Assembly: GCA_033060915.1 (NCBI GenBank)
Contig: CM065394.1
Coordinates: forward strand, 35,009,501-35,073,500
Direction of reading: 5' to 3'
From: Euryodendron excelsum
Lineage: Eukaryota > Streptophyta > Magnoliopsida > Ericales > Pentaphylacaceae
Length of the DNA stretch: 64,000 bases
The notes below the pieces were generated by a model, which did no database searches, was not told where the DNA came from, and saw nothing but the letters and a program-made list of their open reading frames with translations. The position numbers and the translations under genes are program-made. Shown here in pieces: positions 20,353-32,282 of the stretch. Every line of letters starts with the position of its first letter. Within the stretch, counting starts at the first letter, position 1.

Positions 20353-23300
20353 AAAAAGCCAAAAAAAAGACTCTTGTGTCCCTTATTCTACAAGCTTCAA
20401 CCCTCGTTTGTTTTGTTTTCTTTACTTTTAACAAACAAAAAAAGAACACTTATTAATTAATTTTACATTTAATTATCTTCCTTCAAGAAATTTTGCCAGA
20501 CTAATGATTACTATTTCTAAATTAAATTCATGTCCTGATCCCACATTGGAGTTCAAGACTATGATGAATTGTGTTATGACGAAAGCTCAGGGGAAATGAA
20601 TAAATAGCCTGCACCCTTTTATCTACAACACAAATCACCATTACACTCCAGCACTGTGTTTATAACACAAATCACCAGCAAGCTCTATTTTGCACCTGTC
20701 CTTGATGAAATATCACCTGTTCGATTTATACTTTGTAACCATTCCTATTTAACTCATAATTTCAGCATCTTTTTCTTCTAAAAGACATTATCCATGTCAT
20801 CAAACAAAGCAAAAAGATCTACACAAGAAAGCAGTGCAATATCAAATGTTTAAGAAAGAAGAAAGACTATACTTACTCATATGTATTATCTACAACAAGC
20901 CAACATCCAGCAGCCCGGCAAAGATCTGAAATCCTCTACTCAGAAAATAAAAAGAAAATAAAACATGAAGTTAGAGGATTCCATTAAATCTTTAAACAAG
21001 CAAGGAAGAAGAGTTTGTTCCCAATTCTTAATTGCAAGAAGGCCACAAGCTTCAGGACTTCTTTTTGGTTAGTGCTTCAAGATTGTTCTTATTTCCAATT
21101 ACACACACACACACACATATGTGTACGTATACATGTATGAACAGAGAGAAAGACCTTGAGAAGAGGCTCTGGAATGTAGGTTCCAGATGGGTTGCCAGGA
21201 TTAACGACTGTAACAAGTTTCGGGGTTGGTTTACTTTCCAGTAAAGTCCTTTCTAGCCAATCTGAAAAGCAAAAATTCTGATAAATGGACAACAAAAATA
21301 TACATAATCTGCAAATATACATATTTGATTGGCCTCCATGCCTTAATGAAATCAAATAAAAACAAACTCTCCAATACTCTCTTACAACAGAAAATTAAGG
21401 GCTTTATCCTAGATACACTAGTATTTCAACACATCTACTAGTATTTCAACGCATCTCTTAGTTCATTGGAACAATGAAGTGGTTACATAAAATAGTAAAC
21501 CAACAAGACATTAAATGCAATTCCTACAAAAATTGGAATAAAAACTATTGTAAAATAGAAGAAGAGAAAAATTATAAAAGGAGAAGATGATTTAAATCAA
21601 AGAAAAAGAAAATACAAGACATCTAAGAAGCACGATACAGACCCAAGACAAGGTGATTTTCAAAAATGAGGATACAGATATGATAAAAAAATATATTTTT
21701 ATTTTTAATGTATATGAATGTAATATTCACAAATCACCAAAAGTACTGAACAAACAACACAAATTCAATTAGGGGCCAAGCTTCGCTCCAGTCCTGCTAC
21801 AACATGAGAACAGGAAAGGAAGAAGAAAAGGAAAAGAAAAAGGAGGAAGAAGAAGAAGAATAGAGAAGGAAAAAGCAACAGGGCCATGAAGCCTTCAACA
21901 TGAAGAAGAATTGCCATTGTATGAAAACAAAAAAGGAAAAAGAAGGAGGAAAGGAAAAGAATAAAAGAAGAAGAACATTGAAGGAAAAGAAAAGAAGCAG
22001 CAACAGCATGAAGTCTCGCAGTGAAGAAGCAGAGTGTCCAATACATGTCCACCGTGTCTCTGCATGTCCTCAGTGTGTCCATTAAAAAATATATATATCA
22101 AAATCCAGGACCCACCAATTGGTGTGTCCAATACATGTCCGAGGAGTATGTGTATCCGACACTCAAACGACATCTCAAACAGAGTGTCCATGCTTCCTAG
22201 CAAGATATTCAATCAATGGAAAATCACCCACCCAGTTTTGCACCAAAACTGAAACAAATAAATTTCAAGATATTAGCCTTTCACTTTACTCTTCATCCCC
22301 AGCTATGTTACCTGACTCTTCTAAATATGTGAAGTACCCGTGTCAAATACTCAACACTCGACACTCGACACCCGACACTCGACACTAGTTGGACATGCAT
22401 GTAACAAGGATGTATAACTAATTGAGTTTACTATAAGACTTCCATTTTATGCATGAAATGCTATATTTTACCTTATAAATGCCCATTTTACCTTAAAAAA
22501 TAAAATAAGTATTTAAAAAATACGAAATCTAGCCATGTCCCAATGTCCTTGGACATGAGAATTAGATGAATCCGACACTTGAACACGTACCCACACCCGA
22601 CATCCGTACCCGAGTTCAAGTGACATAGATCCACAGTACTGTAGTAGCTAAAATGTGCTTGCATAAGCATTTTAATTGTCATCAGCCTGCTCTGAGCCAT
22701 CAGAGACTCAAGGCAATTAAAAAAATAAGAAAAGGGCCCAACTCTCAACATAAAGATAATTCAGCAATTCAAAGTGGATCCAAATCTTTTGTAGCAAAAA
22801 CACTCACATAAAATAACAAAACGATATTTATTTATCTACAAATTATACCGTTTAGCAAGTATCAAACACAAAATACTCATCAAGATTCCTCAAGAAATTC
22901 TCATACACAATGAACACTTCATGAAGCTTCTAACCTGCATCAGGATGAAGTGTCTGTGGATTACCAGGACCCACCAGAATGTTAGTAACACCTGTCATCT
23001 GGAATGACATGTATGCATTGAAGTAATACGGTGCAAACATAACCACAGAATCCCCAGCATCACACAATGTGAGAACTATATTCACAAATGCCTGCAATCA
23101 AAAAGGGCAAAAACTTTCCTTAGAACTTCTGAAAGGTGGATGGAAATTTGACACATTTACATTCAGACAGAAAGGAAAACTTCACCATTTTAAACTCTTA
23201 AAGCACATAGTGAGATAATATTCATCCTTTACTGGTCAAACACCAAACATATAAGCATCAGAGAAGATTTAAAATAGAGACAAGGAAGGCCACCGATTTA

Positions 23301-23827
23301 GACATCTATGGACCTCTATTTTTTAGTCCAGGAAATTACCAAAAGAAAACAGAATGCAACAATAACATACGTAAGGAAAGAATATTGCACAGTATGCTTG
23401 CATGCAGACATTTTGTAATCCTCCATATGCTGTCATGCTGGATATGACCAACTACGATAAGACTTTAAACCACCAGAATGAAAACTGGGGCAGCCTTAAG
23501 CACATTTATTTCCTTGTTCTTGGGGAAATTAGACTCATAAAACCCAATGGGCATCCTACTCAAAAGGTTGCAATTTGCTGCTCAGAAGGGCAGTTGCCAT
23601 ATTGCAAATTTACATTTCCCAAAACTTAGCAGGAGGAACACTTAATGTGCGGAGGACAAAATGCATCAGAAAATAGTGCATCCGAGAAACCAAAAGAAGT
23701 TTAAAAGCCAGCACATATGGGTAATGAGGCATGAAAAAGCTTCATGTGGCCCTTCTCACTCTCAACATATACCAATGAATATTAAAGACCAATGTCCGGA
23801 GCACATATTGACCAACCACGACTCCAC

Positions 23828-23870
<43 letters not shown>

Positions 23871-26387
23871 AAAAAACACCAAAACAAAAAACCAAGGAAG
23901 AAGAAGGATCGTAACTTTGTAAACTTCCCTGGAATCAGACATGTCTGTTATCTTTACTATGTTGAAAGAAACAACAAATAGAAAGCAGGCATGGTCACCT
24001 GATTTGCTCCTGCAGTAACCATCACCGAAGAATTGTGTAAGTTGTTTTCTTGGCGCAGCTGCAGAACAAAGGAAAATCAATTAGATCACAAAGAATCTGT
24101 AGAAAAAAAAATTAAAAAAAATCAGTTGCTCAGTGTTGTGATTAAAAACTGAAAACAGATTATGTTACAGGTCTCAACAGAGTTACAGACCCATGCAACG
24201 AACTAAATTGGATGGGCATAGTCCCCAGCAATAAATGGTGTAATAAAGATAGTACCATATATTACACTATTTCATACACAAAAAACTAAACATTTCTCCA
24301 ATAAGCAAAGGAAAGCTGTGTTTTAGCTACCACAATTCTTCAGCTAGAGACATTAGAATCAATAGACATACCTTCCTAACCAATGCATCTCGCAGCTCAG
24401 GAAGACCTTCATCAGCACCATAACGACTAACTGAAGGCTCCCACACAAGTTCTTTTGCCTTATCCAAAGCTCTCTTCGGTGGTTGCCAATACACTACTCC
24501 CTACGTGAGAAGTATGATAAGAGAATGAGATTCTGCTAAGACAGTGCCATACAAGTTCGCCGAACAATACTCAAATTCTATAAAGCAGCAAAAACTCGAT
24601 CAAATTCAAGTTATGGTTTCAATCACCAGTACTATTGAAGACTCCCATTATAGCCTTCAAAGTAGTTTCCAAATCCCAGATACTGGTTTAAGTTTACAAC
24701 TGATTATAGGTGGAAATCTGCTCAATTTGAAGTCTACCTTAACCATATCATGAAGATTATAACATCTTGATTCTAGAGCTTGAAAGCCTTTATTTCAAAT
24801 TTGAAGCCCACCCCATGAAGGCAGTGCATTGTACGGCAGTCCTATTGCTTAAACAAAAATGATGGAGCAAAACTGATTCTTCCCACTAGAACCTCATGCA
24901 ACCATGTGATTATTGTCCTACGACATCCAGCCACTGCTACTTGTATATCCCCAACCAAAACTTTTTTTCCCCTCTTGGATAAGTATACCCCAAACCAAAC
25001 ATTAATTATAGCCATTAACGGAGCAAGGACTTCTCCAAGTGTCCAGTGTCTGCCAATTCTTATATACTAACAGTCATACTGTTACAAGACCACTACTCCC
25101 AGACTCTCAAAAAATGAATGTTATGTACCAAAATAAATAAATAAACAAATAAATGCTACCAACTGCTCCACTTTCAAAATAGTAAATACTAAGTCTCATG
25201 AATAGGCCAACATGGGGAAAAAATAGCAATTACAAAATAGCATGAATTTTGGCAAGGGTGATCTACGGGTCTGAAACAATACACCATGTTAACCACTAAA
25301 GGCACGTGGAATTTCTTAAGTTGATGTATGATTAGCCAATGAATGACCTATGAAAAAAATTATTAGCCAATTTTTAAATATTGTTTTCATGAGTGTATGA
25401 AAGCTTAAAAATCGCGGAGCTGCCTGCCTAGGTGTAATCAAGATGGTTTGAACCTCTAGAATCAACCAACAGATCCTACGTTCAGCCGTTAACTGAACTA
25501 GCCCTGATGTATTGGCTGCGCAGGCTGCCAGTGTATGTTGAGAGATTAAAACCGCTGATGAACTTCCCCACCCCCAGGAATGAGTTGGACGTTGTCTGTG
25601 GAGCAAGACCACATAATTAACATTAGACTTTCGGGTCCATAATATAAATCACCACCCCAACCCCCTTTACAGAGGTACTTATTCAAACAATGTTCTCAGT
25701 TCAGCCCAGATTCCCAAACTCATCAACATGGTCCAAAATTCCCAGACCAGTTTGCCAGTAATACCCTTTGGGTGGAAGCAAAAAGGCCAACAATATAAAA
25801 ATCAGGTTAAATAAGTTAAAGTTCAATTAGACTTTAATCAGAAACATCTAACAATTGGTAATTAATCCTGTTCACTGACACCAGTTGTCCAAAAATTGAA
25901 AATTTCGAGGTATATAACACCACCGTGATTTCACCAATCCAGACATGTCGATGAATTCGTGAATTATGAATAGAGGCCTAGGAGACAAAAGAGAAGTGTT
26001 CACATTTCTCAATTTCTCGAACTCCATAGCCACGAGACCACTTGCAAGTCTAATGAATTAACTAATCGTGACAAACATTGGAGAGAATAAACAAACCTGA
26101 GCTAGAGAAAGTGCATCCTTGGCACCTCGGATCAATTCCTGTATCTGCAAACGCGAAACGCATTTACCATGAACACACTCTCACACATTTCACTAAGGAA
26201 ACAAGCCCATCAAACGAAGAGCAACCGCATAAAATATACACATATATACAGAGAGATAACAAGCCGAAGAAAGATATACATGAAGAACCACTAGAACCCA
26301 AATTAGGGTTTTGGATGAACTTACCTGAACCATCACGGGTGTCTCAGTTTGTACAGCCCTCCTCGCTAGCATCCCATACGAACCCAT
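17787..26387 (-). CDS. VAS1: Aromatic/methionine aminotransferase VAS1 (ISS1), PLP-dependent (9 exons)
   Basis: Exons in gene order are 26387-26325, 26144-26097, 24500-24372, 24058-23999, 23091-22935, 21261-21155, 20935-20877, 19827-19719 and 18239-17787. They total 1185 nt, giving 394 residues, the same length as Arabidopsis VAS1/ISS1, with all phases matching. It is a fold-type I aminotransferase. Visible motifs are GVVYWQPP and YGADEGLPELR near the N terminus, VTAGANQ (about 94-100), NPGNPSGT at 173-180, VDNTYE at about 203-208, the PLP lysine in SFSKAYGMMGWR (K233), and the C-terminal substrate-binding stretch ending RVSFGG-like (HVRISFGG). In Arabidopsis VAS1 uses methionine to return indole-3-pyruvate to tryptophan, lowering both auxin and ethylene precursors in the cytosol. 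No targeting peptide is seen. The gene is complete and probably functional. Confidence 0.95.
18284..18560. mobile_element. hAT-type MITE with CAGCCTGTTTGG ends
   Basis: The left end GCAGCCTGTTTGGTAC pairs with the right end, whose reverse complement reads CCAGCCTGTTTGGAAC. The flanks are AAGTATGT (18276-18283) and AAGTATAT (18561-18568), an 8-bp duplication with one difference. The body is purine-rich on the left (GGGAGGGAAAG) and pyrimidine-rich on the right, so it could fold into a long hairpin. A GA microsatellite lies at 18396-18418. It is in the last intron of VAS1. Confidence 0.68.
20304..20351. repeat. C-run/A-run junction in a VAS1 intron
   Basis: A near-pure C run (one T) passes directly into about 32 A. 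One of three such junctions in the window, all in the same orientation. Confidence 0.85.
22030..22620. repeat. Repeat-derived block rich in GTGTCC/CGACAC words
   Basis: GTGTCCAATACATGTCC occurs twice (about 22036 and 22123). Several degenerate (A)CACTCGAC and GTGTCC words in both orientations follow, and the short array at 22353-22386 lies inside. It looks like decayed repetitive DNA in intron 5 of VAS1. Family not recognised. Confidence 0.4.
22353..22386. repeat. 7-bp minisatellite, unit ACACTCG
   Basis: Four to five units of ACACTCG with one variant (ACACCCG). Confidence 0.8.
23829..23876. repeat. C32/A16 homopolymer junction in a VAS1 intron
   Basis: About 32 C followed without break by about 16 A. 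Lengths of such runs are often unreliable in assemblies. Confidence 0.85.
25390..25615 (-). mobile_element. Possible SINE-like retroposon in VAS1 intron 2
   Basis: On the minus strand a box-A-like GGGCTAGTTCAGTTAACGG is followed about 30 nt later by a box-B-like GAGGTTCAAACCATC. Spacing and motifs fit a tRNA-derived SINE. The block is GC-richer than its surroundings. No target duplication could be set, and the part upstream of box A may belong to a different repeat. Confidence 0.35.
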
Positions 26388-27599
26388 CTCGCACCTCTTC
26401 TTCTGACCTTGCTCTTCGCCTCAACTACCACCAAAGAACCTTTTAAGCTATAAAAGAATGCTCAAAAGGGCTTTTCGTCACCTACCCATATAAGAAAGAA
26501 GGATTTTCTGAAAATTTCAGAATTGATTGGTAAAGCAGAGACGGCTCTTCTTTTCAGCTAAAGATTGCAACTTTTTGGGCCAAAATGAACCAATCTTAGG
26601 CACCGCACGCCATCGATTACCCGTTTCCTTGTAATAGGCTCAACAGCGATAAGTATAAGCCAAAAAGACGAAGCGCTTTTTGTATTTCTCTACGCATCCT
26701 ACGTATCTTGCTTTTTGTGCGTTTCTTGACTTTGTATCCCAACGTTGACGAAAGAAGAAAGAGGAATTTTTCACTATTATATACGTATAAAGTAGATATA
26801 TGGATTAGATATACAACACACATTCAGAAACAGCCAAACCAACCACTTCAATACGAGCTAATTGCTTTCTCTGCTCTCTCTCTCGCGCTCTCTACCTAAC
26901 ACAATAACGTGGGAACTCAAATCTCTCTCCCACTGTCTCTCTCTCTTAAATTATAATGCAAGAGAGACAGAGGCCGGATTTGTGGGTGAAAATATATATA
27001 TCAAATTCTTACTATTTTGCTGGCTCATTCCATGAGGGAATCTCCGAGGATTACGCTACAAATTATATGAATTCTCTTTCTCTCTCTTCGGAAGACAAAA
27101 AAAAAGAACAGAGTTGATGGGCAGAGGAGATCTCAGAACGTGCCGTGCCAATAATACACCAGATTTCTCTGAGATTTCTCAAGGAAATCAGAAATCAGGG
27201 GGCATTGTGTGAATTCCACTGTTTTATTTTGCAGTGAATAATACACCGTAAATTGACTGGAAAAGAATCGTGTTATGGAATTCAAGTAGTGAAATCGGAA
27301 AGGACGAGAGGAAAGAGAGTGGACAGGCGGGGCATCTGTCGTGCACGTTTTCAGGGGGATTGGATTTTGATTTGCAGTGAAATCAGAGCCTCACAACGGT
27401 GAAGGACAGATGGGTTTTTCTTTGGAATTTTGTGGGACAAATAGATTCTCTCCCATTGGCCTCTCGAGCAATTACGGACAAAAGAGACTCGTGAAAAAAA
27501 CAAAAAGCATATTACGGATAAGCACTACTTTTTACTTTGCTTTTTTAATATTATATAAATAAAATAAATTGATACATACATATACATATATATATTATA
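26388..27599. other. VAS1 5'-UTR and promoter side
   Basis: Upstream of the minus-strand VAS1 gene, with CT-rich tracts near 26870-26945. No other gene is seen. This is the left part of the divergent VAS1/CYCA2 spacer. Confidence 0.5.
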
Positions 27600-27815
27600 A
27601 AAACACGAATTTTATTAACATCACTAAGTGTAAACCCGTACAATACATGGGAGTAAGAGTTATTCAAATTATAAATAGTTAATTTAAAATTTATAATAAT
27701 TAATTATACAATCGTATTGTATCTTTTTAATATAAACAGATATTGACATATATAGTATTTTATTTAATTATAATCACATTTTTAAATTTATTAAGTTCAG
27801 AAAAAGTCCTGACAA

Positions 27816-27847
<32 letters not shown>

Positions 27848-28190
27848 CTTATATATCTTACAAAACTAATACATCATATCGCATCTCTAAAAATATAAAT
27901 AGATATTGATATATATAATATTTTATTTAATTATAATCACTTTTTTATAAATATTAAATTTAGAAAGAGTCCTGATAATCTGATATGATATATATGTATC
28001 TTATCTATATTACAAAACTAATTTTATTTTATCTTATATATATATATATATCTTACAAAACTAATACTGTAAGTTTAATAAAATAATAAATTTAATAGTT
28101 ATCTAATAAATTGTCCCTGTGACGTGATATTTTAAAAGTATCTAAATATTTAGAGTGTCACGTAAGAGAGAGACAAAATATAAAAATAAA
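27600..28190. repeat. Very AT-rich block with diverged 163-bp tandem repeat and (TA)n
   Basis: The segment containing AGATATTGACATATATAGT (from 27738) recurs as AGATATTGATATATATAAT (from 27901), and both copies go on to AGTCCTGAYAATCT. A (TA)n run spans 27820-27847. Near 27633 the near-hairpin CCCGTACAATACATGGG resembles the terminal hairpins of some Helitrons. This may be an older repeat that the large Helitron landed beside. Confidence 0.5.
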
Positions 28191-28299
28191 CACAACTTCT
28201 ATATATCTATCTAATAAAACAAATCAGATTTTGAAAATGTCCAAGAGATACAATTCAATCCAACGGATAAGGTTTATTTTCAATTTGATCCTATGGCTT

Positions 28300-30545
28300 G
28301 GATCATTTTTGGGTTTGTTTCAGAATCCCGCCCAAATGCCACACGCCTCATTGTCCAAGGACGCAAAGATGCTTCAGTTTCAAATTTTCCAAAGGACTCG
28401 CCCTAGCCCCTCTCTCTCTCTTCTCTCTCTCTCCTGCTGCCACCAGCAACCAAGCTGCTACGTTCGCCACACCAAGCCACTCCGGTGAGTTTAAAACACT
28501 GATTTTTGTATTTTTCAGCAAGCCCTGCTTTTTTTTTTTCCTGGTTTTGTTTCCGTCTCTTTTTTTCCTGCGTTCGCCACACTCGGCAATGGCTCTCTGG
28601 TTTTGTTTCTCACCCTTCTGTTTGCTATTTGGGTTTATTATGATTATTGTGCATGAGCTTTCCTTGAATTCTGGCTATTTGGGTCTAATATGATTTGGGT
28701 TTGCTCTGTTAATTTTTGCTAACAGAGGTGTTGAATGAATTGAATACTTTATAAGAATAATAATTGGAAGTGCATCAAAACAAGAATCTAGGCAAATCGA
28801 TTCAAAACCTCTTCACATCAGAAACTGGTTCTACTTTTCCCAAAATTTTCTGGAAAAAAAAAAATAGTGTAAGCCCCATTTTTTTCGAAATCTTTTGCAT
28901 TAGCATGTCCACATGATGCTCATACACTAAGGAATGTATGGGTCATTTGGTTTTTTGCCTTGAGACTAAGAAATATCTTTTGCATTAATGGTTTTTTTGC
29001 CCTCGGAGTTGCTCGCAACTTGATTAGTGATATGGATTTGTTTGATAATATATGGGTCATTTCGTTTAATATGATTATTGTGCATGAGCTTTCCTTGAAT
29101 TCTGGCTATGTTTTAAGGACATGCTTTAATTCATTGTGCTACTGAAAGGTATACTGATTTCTTCAGATTCTAAAAGGTTGCCACATGCATTGCTATGAAA
29201 ATAGAAGTTTGACTCTGCATCATCACGTACTCTACATCATTTTTCTGCGATGACTGTTCGATCCAACATAAAAAATTTGCTCTGTTAATTTTTGCTAACA
29301 GAGGTGTTGAATGAATTGAATACTTTATAAGAATAATAATTGGGAGTGCATCAAAACAATAATCTGGGTAAATCGATTCAAAACCTCTTCACATCAGAAA
29401 CTGGTTCTACTTTCCCCAAAATTTTCTGGAAAAAAAAAAATAGTGTAAGCCCCATTAGCATGTCCGCATGATGCTTATACACTAAGGAATGTATGGGTCA
29501 TTTGGTTTTTGGCCTTGAGACTAAGAAATGTCTTTTGCATTAATGGTTTTTTTGCCCTCGGAGTTGCTCGCAACTTGATTAGTGATATGGATTTGTTTGA
29601 TGATTTTTCCTTTGAGTTTCATGATTGTATGTGGAGATGAAGGTGAACTTTGATGATATATGGGTCATTGCCTTGAGACTGAGGAATGTCTTTTGCATAA
29701 GTTTCTTATTGAATTTCATTATTATTTCCACGATTATTATTTCTCAATGGTTAGTATAATTGCAGCGTTCAATTTCCGAATTGAAAGTGCTTAGTGCTTA
29801 GTAAAGTTTCTTATTGAATTTCATTCTTAATTACTGTTTGTTTGGTTGGTCTACTGAACTTGAGACCCCTTCAATTTCTCGGCACTCAAGAGAACATAAA
29901 TTTATGTTCAAGGCTTCTAAATTTGAGACCCCTTATTTCATTCTTAATTATGACTCATGCAAATATCACTAGAACCCTTCGTTATTTAAATAGGATCCAA
30001 TTCTTAGATAAAATTGAAGGCTTCTAAATTTATATTTTTTCTACTTTTCCCAAAATTTTCTAAATCTTTTGCATTAGCATGTCCACATAATGCTCATACA
30101 CTAAGAAATGAATGGGTCATTTGGTTTTTTGCCTTGAGACTAAGGGCCCCGTTTGGTACAATTTTTTTTAGCTTTTTTGTTTTCTGGCTTTATTTTAGTT
30201 AAAGATAAGCAAAAAAAGCAAAAACAGAAAAACAAAAAAGCCAAATTTTTTTAGCTTTTTTGCTTATAAGTTTAAAAAAACCAAGTCACTTTTCTCTTAC
30301 CAAATTGGGCGCACTGTCCAAAGACCCCGCACACCTCTTTTCAAATTTCTCTGTCTCTTCTCTTCTACTCTCTCTCTCTCTCTCTCTCTCTGCGTTCGCC
30401 ACACCCACTTTGGTAAGTTTTTTTCGGCAAGCCCTGTTTTTTTTTTTTTTTTTTTCTGATTTTGTTTCTTTTTATGGTTTTTTTTTCCTGCGTTTGCCAC
30501 ACCTGGCAAGGGCTCTCTGATTTTGTTTCTCACCATGGTGGAGGA
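28300..30545. repeat. Nested internal duplications in the Helitron 5' part
   Basis: Segment 28701 to about 29045 recurs at 29277 to about 29606 (offset 576 bp), both starting TTGCTCTGTTAATTTTTGCT. A third partial copy lies at 30040-30145. Separately, a block with CTGCGTTCGCCACAC and GGCTCTCTGGTTTTGTTTCT near 28460-28617 recurs near 30390-30536. The copies are close but not identical. No gene is evident in this region. Confidence 0.75.
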
Positions 30546-31809
30546 GTGAGGTGCTGCACACTCACACTTCGACAGACCAATTCTTTGTGACTTGCACTGC
30601 TGCACACCCACACTTTGAGCTACCCATCCCTTGATTTAATGCCTCATCAATTTCGGCAATAGACCAACTGAAGGAGCTCTTTGTGTTTGATCAATTGTTT
30701 GTGAATGCTTCAATGGTATATTCTGCTCTATTTTATTAATCTTCAATGGTTTATTCTACTCTATTTTGTACTTATTGCCATTTGATTGAGGTTATATATT
30801 TTGGCCTTCTAATTTTTTTAACATTAGTATACACTGTTGAACTTGATTGCATGTTTGGTGGGTCTTGCCAATTTCGGGAAGTTTTATGTCAAAAAGCTGA
30901 TTGCCTTTGTCATGGTGTTAAAATCTCATAAAAGTTACTATGTTTTGTATCTGGATGTTGGTTAAGCTTCCCTTCATACATACATACACATTGTATTGTT
31001 GCTTAAGCTCTAGACTTTTTTTTTTTTTTAATTTTCATTGTAATTTGCTGAAGTCGATCTTTGGTTGTGATATATACTTTTTTTTTTTTTTACTTCAATC
31101 TCATAAATGCTTTGATCAAACAAATGGGTTCAATTTCCCAGCAAATTTCCAGCAAATGGGTTCAGTTTTTTTTCCATTTTCTATGTTTCCTTTTCCCCTT
31201 TTTTTTAATGAGTTTGGAGTCATTGTTTTTTTTTTTTTTTTTTAATCTCTCTCTCTCCCTCTCTACTGGTGTATGTAAACTACATGTGTAGTAGGGGAAA
31301 GTTTGGGTGTTCTATTCTTGCTAACTTTTGCACCTATGTCCTACTTTAATTTATTTGTATTTTTTGTTAGGCTCAATCAACCTACAACGCTCTTTGATCA
31401 TGGACAATATCACTATTTTTGGTCACGTAAGTTGATTGTTTTTTATAGGTTAAAATTCATATTACTTTTTTACATCAACGTTTTTTATCATTGAATTTTG
31501 AATATTGCTATTTTACATCTAACTTACAAGTGGATGTAGACTTGCAACGAACTGTAAGATGAGCTTTCTTGATTTAATTTTTTTTATTATTTAATTTATA
31601 TTTTTTTAATAGAAAGTAATTTTTTACCTTTCAAATATATAGGTGCAGTTGCTTCGTGAAAATAATATAGGTATTGTGATCCGCGATGAACAAGATTTTA
31701 ATGCCATTCGAATTCGTGAGGTTAGCGTACCATTCAAATATATTTTCTTATTACTTTTTTCCTTTCTTTATATGTTTTACTTATTCTTTATTTGTTTAAT
31801 TTTTTTAAG

Positions 31810-32282
31810 GAAAATGCAAAAGCAAAAGCAAAGGCAAACGCGGTGTCCGAGGGGAAAGAAAAGTCAAACTCTATTAGCAAGGGAAAGGAAAATGCATGTC
31901 AAGTGGTATAGTTCCTCAAACATTTTTAATTAATTTCAAATTTATTTTCTTATTAATTTTTTTTCCTTTCTTTATATGTTTCACTTATTCCTTATTTACT
32001 TAATATTTTTAACGAAAAAGCCGAAAGCAAAGACAAACACAATGTCTAAGGGAAAACAAAAGGCAATCTCTATTAGCAAGGGAAAGCAAAATGCATGCCA
32101 AGTGGTATAGTTCTTCAAACATGTTTAATTAATTTCAAATCTATTTTCTTATTATTTTTGTTCCTTTCTTTATATGTTTTATTTTTGTAATGAAATAGGC
32201 AAAAGCAAAGGCAAACCTGGTGTCTGAAGAAAAAGAAAAGGCAAGCTTTATTAGCAAGGGAAAGCAAAATGCATGTCAAGTG
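31810..32282 (+). repeat. Three tandem copies of a Lys/Ala-rich exon plus intron
   Basis: Exon-like copies at 31810-31905 (32 codons), 32021-32104 (28) and 32199-32282 (28) each end in NACQV at a GTATAG donor. Each contains KAKxN and SISKGK/SFISKGK motifs, and all are open and phase 0 at both ends. Repeat offsets are 199 and 178 bp because the intron parts (TTTCTTTATATGTTT and similar) are copied too. Confidence 0.82.

Noticed and set aside
21765..22212. Overlapping minus-strand frames rich in Phe/Leu/Ser as membrane-protein genes
   Set aside because: They are the complement of a GAA/AAG-rich tract in a VAS1 intron. The hydrophobicity comes from low-complexity TTC/CTT codons, and frames overlap one another.
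22353..22386. Short regular repeat as a CRISPR array
   Set aside because: Seven-base units without spacers in a plant intron; a simple minisatellite.
23742..24080. Minus-strand frame with a Gly run
   Set aside because: The Gly and Phe runs are translations of the C-run/A-run junction. The frame only borrows a few codons from VAS1 exon 4 in a different frame.
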